From: Gavia stellata
Taxonomy: Eukaryota; Chordata; Aves; Gaviiformes; Gaviidae
Length of the DNA stretch: 64,000 nt
Assembly: GCF_030936135.1 (NCBI RefSeq)
Contig: NC_082604.1
Span: 437,501 to 501,500 of the forward strand
Direction: 5' to 3'
A program made the translations under genes and the position numbers. Under the pieces are notes generated by a model, which was not told where the DNA came from, ran no database searches, and saw only the letters and a list, made by a program, of their open reading frames with translations. Each line of letters begins with the position of its first letter. The stretch's first letter is position 1. This document shows positions 50,901 through 63,220 of the stretch, piece by piece.

Positions 50901-52883
50901 TAGGACTTCTGAAAGTGCATCTTGCACGTGTGGTGGAGTTGATTGAACCTCTTCCTGAGCAGCTCTTGTCAGTCCTTCAACTGCTTGAACGGAATGGGAG
51001 ATCTGTTTAAATCCCACTTGAAAACTGAGCAACTCCCAAGCCTTTTTTATTTAATTTGCTTTAAAAGTTTCTTAGTTACAGGTGTTGGAGTTTGAAGCAT
51101 GTGGTTAGAAACGCTGCAGAAAGTACGTTCTTATACAGGAATACTTGTGAGTCACTGATTACAGAAGCCCTGTGCTGCTTCTGTCCTTCTGCTGTTGTGT
51201 GCCAGAAATCCCTCTTTGAGAGGGGCAAGCCGCAGCTTGATGACACGACACACCAAGCCGGTCCCACCCATCCTCATCCTGGACCTGATCAGCGGGGATG
51301 ATGAAATGGAGATGCAGGAGGAGATGTCTCTGGAGCACCTCCCGGAGAGCGTCCTGCACGATATCATCTGCATTTCTGGCTGGCTGGTGGAAAACGGCAG
51401 GAATCAAGGTTGGTAGTGTTGTGTGTTGTTCCCTTGTAGTTCTGTATCAGGTGAGCACTCTCCAACTACTTACCGCATGTGGCTGAGACCAAAAGTAGGG
51501 TGTTGAGGGTTGTGTGTAGCACTGTACAGCTTTGATTGTAGATCACACACCTTCAGCCTTGAAGCCTCTGCTCAGGTGCTGCTGTGGCTAACAAACCATG
51601 ACTCACACTGCCGTTGGTAGCTAGCAGCGCTAGCAAAACTAGTGACTGCCTTAGTGGCACCTTTTAGGTGAGTAGTTCAGTCTCCTTTCAGTCACCTTCT
51701 TAAGATCCTCCTTTTTTTTTTTTACAGCATTTGTAGTGAGTGATGGTTTGTCAGTTGAACAGAATGATCTGGTGAATATGATGAGAGAGCGAGCTGTGTA
51801 AATAAAGCATAAATTGTCTTAAAGCATAGCCTGTCCTATAGCAGAAATCCATTTAACTTGCATCTGTGATGCCTTCTGATGGAGCTGCAACTGTCTAGTG
51901 CTCCATCATTGTAAGTGTTATAAATGTGTGAGACACTGGTCACTTATTCCCATTTGGGAACTATTTATGAACAGAACTTTTTGTAGTAAATGTGACCAAG
52001 GGCGGGGGGGGAAGCAGCACAGACGACTTTCTTCAGTCAGTACATGTCTCTTCTTTCCTGTTCTGCAGCATCAAAATCTGCCTACAGCTTTATACTCCTT
52101 TATTAACTTTTTCTTTGGGAGTGAACAATTTTGTGGACTTGTTACAGGAAACCTGTACTTTCACATACATATAGCTACTAGAATCACCCCCCACCTCAAT
52201 GATTTGCTTCTGAGTGGGGATTACTGTGCTTACCAAGTATGACAAACATCTTTTAAAAGCTTCTTAAGAACTTTTCCATGATCAAAGGCGACTGAAGCAT
52301 ATATAGCATATTTTGTTAGTCAGTTTGTATTCTGCTTTCAAATGATGAACGCCTCGTTTAGTTCCTGAATGCCCTGAATCCTGAGAAGTGTGTAAAGTCT
52401 CTCATGTTAGAAACTGAGCACTTGAATTGACAATGTCTTGCGCAAATGTCTCCCATCAGTTCCACAACTGATGTGCTCTTGGTGCACAGACTTGTTGTGT
52501 GTGGTGGGAGGGCTGGAATGAATACTGTGGGGGAAGGAAGAAGAAGTAGCAGTTTTTGAAGAAAATAGGAGAGGCTCTGGGAGGGAAAACCACCTCGGGT
52601 CCCACATCAATGCTACTAGGGCCCCTTAGGGGCACAGAGTGTTTCAGGAAAGGTTTGTTTTATCATATAGTGTTCCCTGTTTGCCTATAATCTTGTTTCT
52701 ACCTTGTCTCCCTAGATTTTATGCCTGTTTACTTCCAAATCCGCTCTGTCCAGCTTGACCGCTCCATCAAGGGGCTGGAAGACCATTTCCATAAGAACAG
52801 CTCCTCCACTGGAGTGCCATATTCCCCTGCCATTCAGAACAAAAGGAGGGACACCCCCACCAAAAAGCCACTCAAGAGACCAG
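47728..52883 (+). pseudogene. EXOC7: EXOC7 5' half, frameshifted and truncated
   Basis: EXOC7 (Exo70) is the exocyst subunit that binds phosphoinositides and tethers secretory vesicles at the plasma membrane. Six coding exons match it: 47728-47787, 48612-48677, 49747-49931, 50603-50708, 51206-51408 and 52716-52883. They begin MIPAEEVSARRRAIEGKLKQ and continue with LEKSDQLTKNM, ENLQRLQENVEKTLSCLDHV and VEYFQDNNPDSPELN. All splice sites and phases fit. In exon 5 the frame reads KSLFERGK, then about 20 nt that should encode the EALESEF region are absent. RSLMTRH and ISGDD follow in another frame, and the first frame meets TGA. Exon 6 ends KKPLKRPG at a GTGAGT donor. I find none of the remaining C-terminal exons before the LTR at 58.5 kb. 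Most likely a truncated duplicate that has lost its function; a sequencing gap in exon 5 would not explain the missing 3' half. Confidence 0.88.
51206..51408 (+). pseudogene. EXOC7: EXOC7 exon 5 with about 20-nt deletion
   Basis: The exon has a GCCAG acceptor and a GTTGGT donor and is 203 nt long. To join exon 4 (phase 0) to exon 6 (phase 1) it should be 3n+1, and 203 is 3n+2. The missing 20 nt fall right after the codons for FERGK, before CGCAGCTTGATGAC (RSLM). Downstream codons LILDLISGDDEMEMQ and LEHLPESVL are well conserved, so decay is recent. Confidence 0.85.
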
Positions 52884-55800
52884 GTGAGTTCTTGAAGGGG
52901 TGGGGGGGATTGCTGTACTGTGTATCCTCTTGCCTGGCTATCAAACACCTATCTGTAGGCCTTCTCACTGCTGAGGTAGCCTCTGTGTCGAAAATGTGCG
53001 TTTAGGACAGAAGCAGGGGTGAGACTTTGGAGATAAGCGCCTCTTCTCTGCCCTGGATTCAGCATTGAGGCTACAGGCGTTTTCTGTCTCTGTTATAAAA
53101 GGGCTATAAAAGGATATGATCAGAGAGCACCTGTCCTCAGCCTTGGAATATGGAATACAGACTGTGCCACAGCAAAATAGAAAACTCTGATAAAACACAT
53201 CACTTTAATAATCATTAGTTATGAATAAATTATTACTATGCTAGGAAACCAAGAACTCATCAGGACTTGAGATGGGGACTAGGTAGGTGCCTACTGACAT
53301 GAGATCCAAAGTTGTCTCAGTTTTGGAAGGGCTGTTAAGCTTTTGCCTTGGCTTGTCTTTGGAGGAACTAGGAATGTGGTTGGTGGCTTACTCCACCTCT
53401 CCTCATAATGGAGTTTTGCTGCATTTTCTGCAGCTGGTGAGGCCGCTCGCTCCGGTGTACCGGAGCGCAGAGCTGGAATTCCCATCTCTGAAACGTGCCA
53501 TCTAGTGGGAGCACAACCAGGAGGGCCAGCAAAAGCTAGCACATACCTCCCGCAGCAGCACAGTGATATTGTCCCGCTGTGTGTCACAGCACCCTCTGCA
53601 ATAGTGATCAAAGTCAGAGAAGTTCATATTTCTGTGGGTTTACCTGGCCAATACTCTCCCACCCTAATATTTTTTTCCTGTGTTGTCAAAATACTCTTAT
53701 TGGGTTCAAAAACTTAGTAAGAAATGTGGCTAGGGACTGGGAATGGATGGGATGGGGAAAGGGAGGAAAAGAAATGTCCATTTTAATTGTGCTGTGTTTA
53801 TTTTTATAATCCTGATGTGAATGCAGTCCTCATCCCAGGTAATGTGCGTCTATGTGCGCGTGTGCTGGCCCTGGTGCTCGCTCTCTTCGCTTCTGTGTGT
53901 GGAGAGGCTTTGCTGGGCCTCTTCTTGCTAAAGCAGAGGGTGTGCCTTGGATATTTGGAGAAGGGGGGCTGGCTGGGGAAGGCTGTGACATCCAGAGATA
54001 ACCCCTCTGGTCTTTTAAAATCAATCTGTGCCATTGCTGCTGTGTCCTGGAGCTGTTCCTGAAAGCTGGTGTGTGAGTTGCAGTTGGTGAATGCAGATAG
54101 TCTGCGAATTTCAGTGGATTTTGCCCTGTCAGCAGAGCACCATCTGACAAGGGTATGTCTTACCCCACACTTGGCTTTCCTCTGGAGTTTGACAGGTAGT
54201 TATGTGCCTAAGAATTTGCCCTCAGTGTTAGGAGGCCTGTAGAGGACAATATCCTCCTGCTGAGGAGAACTAGCTATGCTGCAGGTGGCAGAAAATCAGT
54301 GTTTTAAATGGTTCCTAAGCACGATGGCAGACATTTGTGTTCAGCTCCTGAGCAGTCTCTCCTGCCCAACAACATGATTCCAATAGGTAAAAATTATTTT
54401 TGTGTGGTTCAGTAGCACTGTACTGGAAAGATGCCAGATGGGGATCTGTAGTTGAGCCATGGGGACCTCGGGTTGCAGGTGCTTCAGGTTTGGTCCACAG
54501 TTCTTGGTTATCACCTGATACTGAAAAGATCCCTGGGTTTTGATTGCTGTGAAGTTAGCAGGGTCAGCAAACATTTCTGAGCAGCCTGCCAAATGGTAAC
54601 ATCTCCCCTATGCCCTAGGTAAATAGATGGATGAGATTTTTTTTGAGCAGATGAAAAGAAAATCACTAGGATTTTTTAATGGGTCTCAGATCTTGGATGC
54701 TCACACAGAGAGTACAGAAAGGAGCCCACATGTTTGAGAGCACAAGCATTTGTTCTCTACCAACAGGGTTCCTCCAAAATGGATGCATTTGGCCATCCAG
54801 AATTACTTGTCATGATGAATGTCTCGGCTGTAGGTTTGCCAGGAGATTTTCACATCTTTTTGCCCAGTTTAATTGGAGTTTGTGAGATGGCCAGCTAGAA
54901 GGCCCAGAGCATTGGTGTGAATGCACTTAAAGAGCTGACAGTGTATGAAGGAAAGTGCATTTCAAATGATCTATTGGGGTATTGTTAATCTCAAGAAAAG
55001 ACAGTGGCTAATTTGTCTCCAATCTTCTGTGAACAAGGACAGAGAACCAGACTGTAGCTCTTGAAGGACACGGGTGGTTAAACCTCATACATTAGCCATC
55101 TCTTCTGGCTACTAAATTCTACTTAAGTGAAATTAAAAACGGAGGAAAAAAATAGTCTTTGAGCAGAGATTCACTGGTTTTTCTGCAGTTCCATCAGCTT
55201 TCAAGGACAGCTCTTGAAGTGGAGGTCTTACACCCTCTTCGCACTGGCACAGTGGCCCTCTCCATAGCAATATTCATCTGGTGGTGTTTGATTCCCCTGG
55301 TTTTAGCCTTTTTTCAATTATGGACAAAGAATTTTTTTTCTGTGCTACTGCTTCAGTAAGTAAAGTCAAGTTCTGCCAATTTGGGTTTCAGACAAGGGGG
55401 TTTTCTCACAGTTCCAATTTGATGTCCTTAAGGAAGAATATCCCAGTGCACACCCCAATGCACACTTAAACCTGTTGCAAGGGATAAATAACAAACTAAA
55501 TCTGATGTGCTATAACTTGTTTACCCACAAAGCAAAGAGCAAGAGAGGCTACAGCTAAAGGGAAGGTGAGGTGTTAGGGACAGGGTAACAAAGCAGAGGA
55601 CCCCGCGTCTCCCCCAGGTACTATGTTGGATTCTGGAGAACATGCTCCATATCCATGTGTTGTTTCAGAGGGTCTTAATCTCTGCGTTACTGTTTTATTT
55701 GTTGATGTACCCTGTACCGTCTCCCATTGTTACAGCATGCAGTAGAAAATCTGACTGCTGGAGGTGCTTCTAAAGTAAAGTTGTCTCCTCTTTAAATGAA

Positions 55801-58518
55801 ACTTGCCAAGTCAAGTTGAGCTGATGAAGCAATCTGTGGGCTTTTTTTTTTTGTAGTTTGCTGTTTGAAATGTCAGCAGTCTGTCTCAGAGGGCAGATGT
55901 ATTCAGATTCCCAAATCATCCTGCTGCAAACATATGCACATAAAATACCTCTTCTTTGTGATTCCGGTAGACCCAGTGCTTTTTTTTTTTTTGGCTTTAG
56001 AGCAGCAGGTAGCTCAGAAGCTCTGCATTGCCAGGGAAGGATAGGGCCAGAAGGTGCTGGTAGGGGCACCCATCTTGGCTAACTACAAGCAAAAGCCAGA
56101 GAACTTTAGCTGGTTTTATACAGACTCCTGCAGCTGGTGCTTAAAAAAAGAGGATGCGTTGCCCTTCTGCTTGGTTAGGAAACTGCTTAATGGAAGAGAG
56201 AAACAATGTGCAATTGGAAAACTGTGCCTCATGCATGCCCCAAAGCCATTTTATTTAACAGTTGGGCCACAGGAGCAGAAGTTTCAGGTGTTTTTTGACT
56301 CTTGGGGGTTTTGGGGGCTCTTTTCGAGCTATAGGGGAGCCCTTTTTCAGTTTACTTAATGCTCCAGTTTACCTAGCGGTGAGGTACTACCTGGAAGGCA
56401 GGCTGTGGAGTCTTTGTGTGGCAGAACAAAGAGCCTGTTCCTGCTTCCCATATTGATTGCTGCCTAGCTTGAATGTGATGTTTTCATTAGTAGCTGAAAG
56501 GCAGTCCCGTTTGGTTTGCGAGCTGCCTAATAGGGGAAAACAATTGTGGAACAAAAGCATTTGGCTTCCACTAGAATCCATTAAAGCCTAATTAAAATAC
56601 TAAGTAAGAGGGATACAGCAGCACTGAAGTGATGCCCCTGAACACTGAACACTCAGTGTGTGTCAGCGTAAACACAGGTAATTGTGCTTATGCAAATAAA
56701 ATGCAGCAGTGATGTTTCAGCTCATCTGAGAAGAAACTGTCAGGGGTGGGCTGTGGAGACGTGCGCTGCATACCTGTGAAGTGAGATCCTATTGACAGCA
56801 GCAGCAGTTGTACTGTCTGCTTGGTTCTCACACCAATTTACCCTCTTTTTTATTCTTTTTTTTTTTCCCCCCCCTCCCCCTGGATGCTTGAAAGTGGGGG
56901 AAGATGAAAAAACTGGTAGAAGAACAGTACCTGGGTTGAGCTGCTCTGCATCAGCTGGGCCCTGGTAACAGCAGTAAGAAAGAGCTTAGTGCATATCTCC
57001 AGAGTTTGCCACAGCCCTGCTTGCTCAGAGGAACTTGCTGTTGTGCCCAAGCCGTTAAGGTTTCTGAAAGCAGCCAAGAATAAAGTGGAAGTGTTGGGTA
57101 CGAAGGGCCTCAGGAAGCTTGGAAGAAGAGGCCCAGCCCTCTCACTTGATCGTATGGCAGAGGCTAGGAGCAAATGCATCAGCACAGCGAGGGTGTAAGT
57201 CTTGCCACCTCCCTGGTGTGCGGTTAGAGGGGAGAAGTTTCCTACTGGAAGAATGTGTTTTATGGATATGATTTTTACTTTACTGAGTGGTTGAGAACAC
57301 TCTGAACTGGTAGAAGAAAAATGGTTCCTAAAATGTAATGTTTCACTGGCAACAAGTTCTGTTATTTAGTAAGTGCCCCAGGTTAAGGCAGCTTGGTAAT
57401 TCAGTGGGAACACCTCTCTCCTGTTCTCCCCCATTAGAGATGCACTGTCTGGGGGACTTGAAGTTTCCTTCCCCCTGCAGCGTATCCCTTCATGGGATCG
57501 AGCTGTCCTGTGCCCCAGGATACTGTTCTGCAGCAGTGTGTACTTGGGCTTCCCCTCAGGATAGCGGCCCTCAGCACTTGGGCAGCCAACACTCATTTCC
57601 AAGCTGCACTGTGGCTTACAGTTACTGGTGGAAGTAGGGATTTTTTGCATGTTGGAAGTGTTTATTACTTTGAAGCGGAAGAACAATTCTTAATTTTGGC
57701 AGCAGCATTTTTATTTCTTGGATCCTTCTGCATTTACTCAGGTCTCCTATAGAAACTCCTTCTACCTTCCCAAAACTTTGTTCCCTGTTGTGCAGGCAAC
57801 AGCAAAGCTCTGCTGTGAGAGGGTGTCCATGTGCTTGTGATAATTGTAGCTTGTTGCATGACGACTAACCTTTTAATGTGGAAGCAGTGCTTAGTCTTCA
57901 GTTGTCACATTAATGCTTTGTTTTGTGCTTTCTAGCTGTATATCCAGCATTGGCTTTTGTTCAGTTCTGTCTGTTTTTTGTGTGTGTTAAGTATAAATCT
58001 TTTTAACCCAGTGTTATTTTTTTTTTCCATGGTTTTAATTGATTTGCAGTTCCTTAGAAGAGAAGTGTCTTGGGGATTAGGGTGACTTAATGCGAGTTAG
58101 ACATGGGTGGGCAGCATCCATTATTCTATGATGCCTGTGATGGGAATTGCTGCTGCAATTGCTCTCTTGAGCCCAGAGGTTGTCACCCTTTTATTGCTTC
58201 CTGTAACGCCAGAGATCATTCCTTGTCTTGGCTGTGGGGCTCCTGATGGGTCTATGTTGAGCGTGCTCAGAAAATACCCCTCGGAAAGGCACCTCTTTCT
58301 GCAGGTCTAACCCAGTGGCTGCGATTGTGGCTCTGGGGAGCAGGCAACGTGTTACTGATACCAAAGACTTAAACAAATTAGTTAGCATACAAAAAACCCA
58401 GATCCCTTTGTGCAACCTTTGTACAGATGAGTTAAGATGATACTGTGTCACACAAACTGAAATATGCATTAGTTTTCCCGGAAACAGGCTGGCTGTGGCG
58501 ATTAGCTCTATTGGGTTA
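52884..58518. other. Region after truncated EXOC7, no gene recognised
   Basis: The remaining EXOC7 exons are expected here but I see none. The missing parts include the segment starting RDDMLD and the C-terminal helical domains. Short open frames (around 53287, 56054, 56989 and 57492) show no family. Poly-T and C runs near 56850 and 55979 are simple sequence. The source breakpoint lies somewhere in this interval. Confidence 0.55.
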
Positions 58519-58997
58519 TGTTAATGTTGTCTACCTGGAGACAAAAGCAGACCTAGCACCTGATATAGCCTCTGGGTCTCCTGATGATGGCCGATATGCA
58601 AACTTGAGACTTGGCCAAACAGCCAAGTCAGTGAAATGCCCCAAATGGGTGCCCTAAGGCTGACCTACCTCATTATACTGTTAAAAACCACACCTCCGAG
58701 CTAGAAAAGCCCCCAACCCAAATAAGCCCCCTACTCTCTGGGCATGTGTAGTGAATTAAAAGAGAACTGTATCTTTAAGATGCAGTAAGAAAGATCCTAA
58801 CCAATAGTTAGCTGAAGGGTGGGACCAGGAGGCGTAACTAACTTTGTTAACTGTTTAAACAGCTGTCATGATTTCAACCGGGTGTGCATGCTGGGAGGAA
58901 GGATCCCCCATGCACCCAGCGCTGCAATAAACCAATGTCGGCTTTCTAAACTATCATTTGGGTTGGAGAGTTTTCTTGGTTACGATTTTCGGTAACA
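58519..58997 (+). mobile_element. LTR of the same ERV family, plus orientation
   Basis: Plus-strand text matches the reverse complement of the LTR at 19416-19976 from about 58640 to the end: CCACACCTCC, CCCCCTACTCTCTGGGC, TTAACTGTTTAAA, GCAATAAACC and CGGTAACA. The first 120 bp are diverged, so the left end (58519) is tentative. No viral genes adjoin it. It is immediately followed by sequence leading into the GC-rich element. Confidence 0.8.
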
Positions 58998-59116
58998 TTA
59001 CCGGACAGGAATGGTCCGTCCTGCGAAGCCCTGCGTCCACAGCTGAGGAAAAGCAGCAAACCTTCCACGCTCGGGTTCAGAGGACCGGCTTAAATAAACT
59101 CGGTACAGGGAAGGGT

Positions 59117-59512
59117 GCTGGAGCCCGCCGGGCGTCCCCGGCCAGGGCCCCCTCGCTCCGGGAGCTCCTGCGGGGGGGCGCGTTTGGGGTCGGCAGCCGG
59201 GGGCCTCTTCCACCCGCTCCGGTGCCGCCGCACGGGTGGGCGTGGGGCAGCAGCCCCGGGACAGCCGCTGCGGACCCCTCTGTCCCGGGAGGGGCGGGGA
59301 GGGGCGGGGCGGGACCGCCGCGCCTCTGCCCTGCGCCCGCCGGGGTCTCTCGGTCCCGCCGGCTGCCGCCCAGCGAGGGGGGTTCGGCGGAGCTCGGCAG
59401 GGGTGTCCCGGGACCCGCCCGAGGAGAGCTCCTGCGTGGGCAGCGCCCGGGCCGGTTCGCCTGGGCGGGGGCTGCGGCACCGGCACCGGGCCCGGCCCGG
59501 ACCCGCCCCGCC
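59117..59512 (+). repeat. GC-rich duplicated element, copy B
   Basis: The near-identical partner of 34269-34665, with sequence in the same plus orientation. It starts at GCTGGAGCCCGCCGGG and ends at ACCCGCCCCGCCG, followed by a (GAGCC/GAGTC)n run to about 59695. Confidence 0.9.
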
Positions 59513-59700
59513 GAGTCCCGCCGAGTCCCGCTGAGTCCCGCCGGGCCGAGGGGATCGGAGCGGAGCCGAAATCACCCGAGCCGTGCCGAGTCCCGCCGAG
59601 CGGAGTCGAGCCGAGCCCAGAGCAGCCGAGCCGAAACGACCCGAGCCGAGCCGAGTCCCGCCGGGCCGAGCCGAGCCCGGAGCAGCCGAGCCGGAATGAC
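59513..59700 (+). repeat. Degenerate (GAGCC)n pentamer run
   Basis: GAGTCCCGCC and GAGCC units interspersed with GGAGCAGCCGAGCC steps. It includes an internal near-duplication (59618-59660 versus 59660-59695). Confidence 0.75.
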
Positions 59701-60748
59701 AGGAGCCCCGCTGACATTTTGTGAGTTCTTTCTGGTTGGAATTCTTCTCTTCAAGGTCAGTTGATCACTTTCTGGGGCAGTGTGTGAATGTGGATAGTAT
59801 TTGGGTTTTACTGTAGCTGAATAATGACCCCTCAGGCTCTTTGGCTGTGGAGGGGCAGTTTGTTGTGTGCCTGCAGAACAGTCTGAGGCAGATTGGTTTC
59901 ATCCACTGACAACAGCGAAATAGCTGTTTTGGAAACTGCCTGTTAGTCACTAGAAGGTGATTGAGGAGAACTTCATGTATACATTGCGTAACTTTTTGCA
60001 CACACATGTGCGCGCACACACGCACGCCTGTGTATGTATCCACATGTGGAAGTGTATATGCGGTGAGCTTATAGATTGAGAGCTTTAGGAAAAAGAGTAG
60101 TAAACCACTGCATACAGAAGAATGTTTGATTTGTGGCGAGAAGTTTATCTAAAAATGTGTTTTACCCTTTAGGATGGCGCCAGAAGTTGCTGCAGTAGGA
60201 AGAAAAGGTGGCTATAAGCACCTCTGTGATCTGTGGGCAGCTGGAATAACTGCTACAGAGCTCGCTGAGCTTCAGCCTCCAATGTTTGACCTACATCCCG
60301 TGAGGTGAGCAAAGGGTTAAAGCGCGGTGTGTAAGTACAGCTTCCCAAATCATCCATTTGGAGTAGTGGCTACATGGGTGCTTGTGGTGTTTGGGGGTAC
60401 TGCAAGGGTGTTGGGTTGTAAGTGTTCTGGATGTACGTGATAGAAATTGTGACAACTCCTTTTGCTGCATAAATGCGTCATGTTGTCCTGGTAGCGTCTC
60501 TTAAACGGATGGACTTCTTCCTGCCAACTAAACAATGTATTCAAAATTCATGTCAGGTATGTACTGCCATGTCACCCACAGAAATACTGTTGTTTTTTTT
60601 AGAGCGCTTTTGCTAATGATGAAAAGCAACTGCCAGCCTCCTGAATTAAAGGACAAAATGAAATGGCAAGTACTTTTCTGTTTCAGTAGATAATGATCAT
60701 GTATTTCACTGGGCAATTGATTCTCATGTTTACCACTTCCTTTTACAG

Positions 60749-60831
60749 GTCCAATAGTTTCCATCATTCTGTGAAAACGGTACGTAGAAAAAAATCCTGA
60801 AGAAAGACCGACAGCTGAAAAGTTACTACAG
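60749..60831 (+). pseudogene. MAP4K3-like: MAP4K3-like exon with +1 in A run
   Basis: The exon starts TCC AAT AGT TTC (SNSF) and after an A run reads NPEERPTAEKLLQ in the next frame, ending CTACAG|GTATAA. The run has one A more than the reading frame needs. Confidence 0.8.
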
Positions 60832-60932
60832 GTATAAATTTATGTATGGGATTTTTTTTAAGTTCTAAAATTAAAATGTGCTTAATATGGGTGGTTGGAA
60901 TTTTAATCTGTGTTTTTCCTTCTGTCTTTCAG

Positions 60933-61044
60933 CATCCTTTTTGTTACCCAGCCATTAAATCCAAGTCTTGCTAGTGAACTTTTGGATAAAATTAATAATC
61001 CTGATCATTCCACTTACCGTGATTTTGATGACGATGATCCTGAG
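60933..61044 (+). pseudogene. MAP4K3-like: MAP4K3-like exon with +1 in T run
   Basis: The exon is 112 nt, where 111 would keep the frame. It opens CATCCTTTTTG, five T where four are needed for HPFVTQ, then continues SLASELLDKINNPDHSTY. The extra T shifts the frame. Confidence 0.8.
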
Positions 61045-62079
61045 GTAGGAATATGTTTTAATCACAGACTCAGATTAAGTTTTCATTTGCCGACAAAACT
61101 AAATGCTTATGGTTCATTGAGGCACAGAATGTTTTGTGATCTGGGAACAGGCTGAAGGGTTGCTTTTACTTTTGGTTGTGCTGCTCTGTCACATGTCCAG
61201 GCCCTTAGCAAAATTCATTATATTTGGGGGAGAGACGCTCAAAGAGAAAGAGATGAAAACACTTTAAAGTTTTGTTTGTGGTTGTCCTTCAACAATTTTG
61301 CAGCAGTACGTGTGGACTGCTTCTGCAGTCCCGAGTTCTGTCGTGCATTCTGCTTTCTGTTTCTCTGTGGAATTATGTTTCCATTCATCTGCAAAGCAAG
61401 CATTCGTAAAAATCATTTTCTACCTCTGTAGAACTTGTTCTTTTGTTCCTAATTTGCTTTCTTATGAGAAGAAGAGAATGATCCTGTAGTTGTTTTTGTC
61501 AAGCGTTTTGGTATGTGTTTCTTGCAGATTCTATTTTCTATCTTGGAATACTCTGAAACTCCATTTCACCTACGGTTTTGTCAAAGACAAAGTTTCTGAT
61601 TTTGTGCTTTAACAGCTGGGAAAAAAATAGCACGCTTATGTAAGGTGATAAGCAGCGTGGGACTGAAGTGTTTTGTAAACAAGAGAAAGCAGATATTCTG
61701 TTGCTGCATCCTGTCTTCATACTTAAGTGTATGTTAGTGAAGACTTTCCAACTATCAATACGGTTAAACTGAGAGGCCAAAAAGGAAATGTTATCTGAGC
61801 AAAGACAAATGCTGGCCAGCATTGTCTTTACTTGCTCAAATCCAGTGTTTTAAAAACCCTTGTCTTGAAGGTGAGGACACTCTACAGATAAAATGTCTCC
61901 AAATAATTCTAACTTTAGTGTGCGAAAACGTACGTGCAATCTTTATTTTTAGCTTCTGTTTGATTTCTGTCTTTCTTTGTTGCTATTATGCTAAAGAAAC
62001 CTGCTAAAAACCAGGTACACAATACTGGGTTTCAAGTGAATATATTTTGGAATTGAAGTCTTTTATTGTTCACCTCTAG
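61045..62079 (+). other. MAP4K3-like intron, nothing else seen
   Basis: AT-rich intron between two recognised exons with GT-AG ends. No other feature was identified. Confidence 0.6.
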
Positions 62080-62155
62080 CCTCTGGTAGTGCCTCATAGG
62101 ATACACTTGAGAAGTAGAAATGGGAGAAGAGAAAAGACACGCTCTGAAATAAACT

Positions 62156-63169
62156 GTAAGCATGTGTAATATGACAACATTAAATATTCTTAAAATAATC
62201 ATTGATATTCACATATTTCAACTAGTATTCTGCATAGCTGACGCATATAGAAACATTTTTAGTGATACAGAGGAAAAGAAAAACTTATGCTGTTTCACTT
62301 ATGGATATAGGTTCTGGATGACTATGCCAAAGAAACATTAGTGTAAAACATTGGAATACACCTTTTGTCAGCTCTTCAGCAAATCTCACTATTGCTTCAT
62401 CTGAACAGGACGCAACCTGAGCTCTTCTGAGAGCTGGCTGGTATTGCTTCATATGCCACTGCAGCAGGGATATTCGGAGTGATGCCAGATTGTGCTAGGT
62501 AGCAGAATGGCAGAGGAAGATTTTTCTGCCTTAATTTAGTCTCTTGTTGTAGTTTGAACTGAAACAGTCCTGTAGAAATCAGGAAAGGAGGTGCTTGATC
62601 GCTGACCATTACAAGCAGACTCCATCCCCCAAGCTGTAGTCATTCTTTTGTTTGAACTAAATCAGAGCAATCCTTGGCGCTTTAGTTGTCTTTCCTGAAG
62701 CTAAAATTGAGGGGAGGAGTGTTAATGAGCGTCTGCCAAAGAGCTTTCCTGGAAGATGCGATAAGCTCTCTCCAAACTCCATTCACGGCTCTTTAGTGCT
62801 AGTGATCTCCCCGAAGAGCAGGTCCAGGAGGGAATTCCCACAATGGCTGTGTGTTTTATCTAAATTACATCTGTATTGCTGCTCTAAAGAGGGCACTTGA
62901 CGGCCTGTTTGCTGAATGGTTTTCCTCCTCTTTCTAATGACTAGGTGGGGCAAGTGGCGATCGTGCTGCCTTTGTGATGGAAGAGTACTTTCTGTGCCCC
63001 TTAGTTTCCAGCAGGCACAAGTTGGGGGTGTGCCTGTGCCAGAAGTTTGCATCAGTGGGGCTATGATGCACTCATTAAACGGGATTTGTCTTTTTTGTTA
63101 GCCTTTGGAGCTGAATTGGGTCTCATTGCAGTCCAGCTTAGATTCTTGTTTTCCTTTTCTCCTCTTTAG
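62156..63169 (+). other. MAP4K3-like intron, nothing else seen
   Basis: AT-rich intron between the LVVPHRIH exon and the GQVKF exon. No other feature was identified. Confidence 0.6.
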
Positions 63170-63220
63170 TTGGTCAAGTAAAATTTGATGCACCCTTGAG
63201 GAAAGAGACGGAGCCACATG

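Larger units (their letters stand above)
60173..63220 (+). pseudogene. MAP4K3-like: MAP4K3-like kinase fragment, frameshifted
   Basis: MAP4K3 (GLK) is a germinal-centre-family Ser/Thr kinase in JNK and amino-acid/mTORC1 signalling. Six exons match its kinase C-lobe and the start of the linker: 60173-60304, 60603-60665, 60749-60831, 60933-61044, 62080-62155 and 63170-63220. They open at the APE motif ([14 protein letters not shown]), with DLWAAGITA and FDLHPVR, then KDKMKWSNSFHHSVK, NNPDHSTYRDFDDDDPE and VKFDAPLRKETEPH. The last favours MAP4K3 over MAP4K5. The ATP-binding lobe, HRD and DFG are not in the window upstream; an LTR and GC-rich element lie there instead. Exon 3 has one extra A in an A run and exon 4 one extra T in a T run, each shifting the frame. 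The exon at 60603 uses a GC donor. It cannot encode an active kinase. Downstream exons may lie beyond the window. Confidence 0.88.

Noticed and set aside
55160-55360. Possible exon after a TTTCTGCAG at 55185
   Set aside because: The frame shows no EXOC7 or MAP4K3 similarity. It looks like intergenic sequence.
56989-57198. Open frame with a basic RKLGRRG segment after EXOC7
   Set aside because: It does not match the EXOC7 alternative exons I know and lacks clear splice sites.
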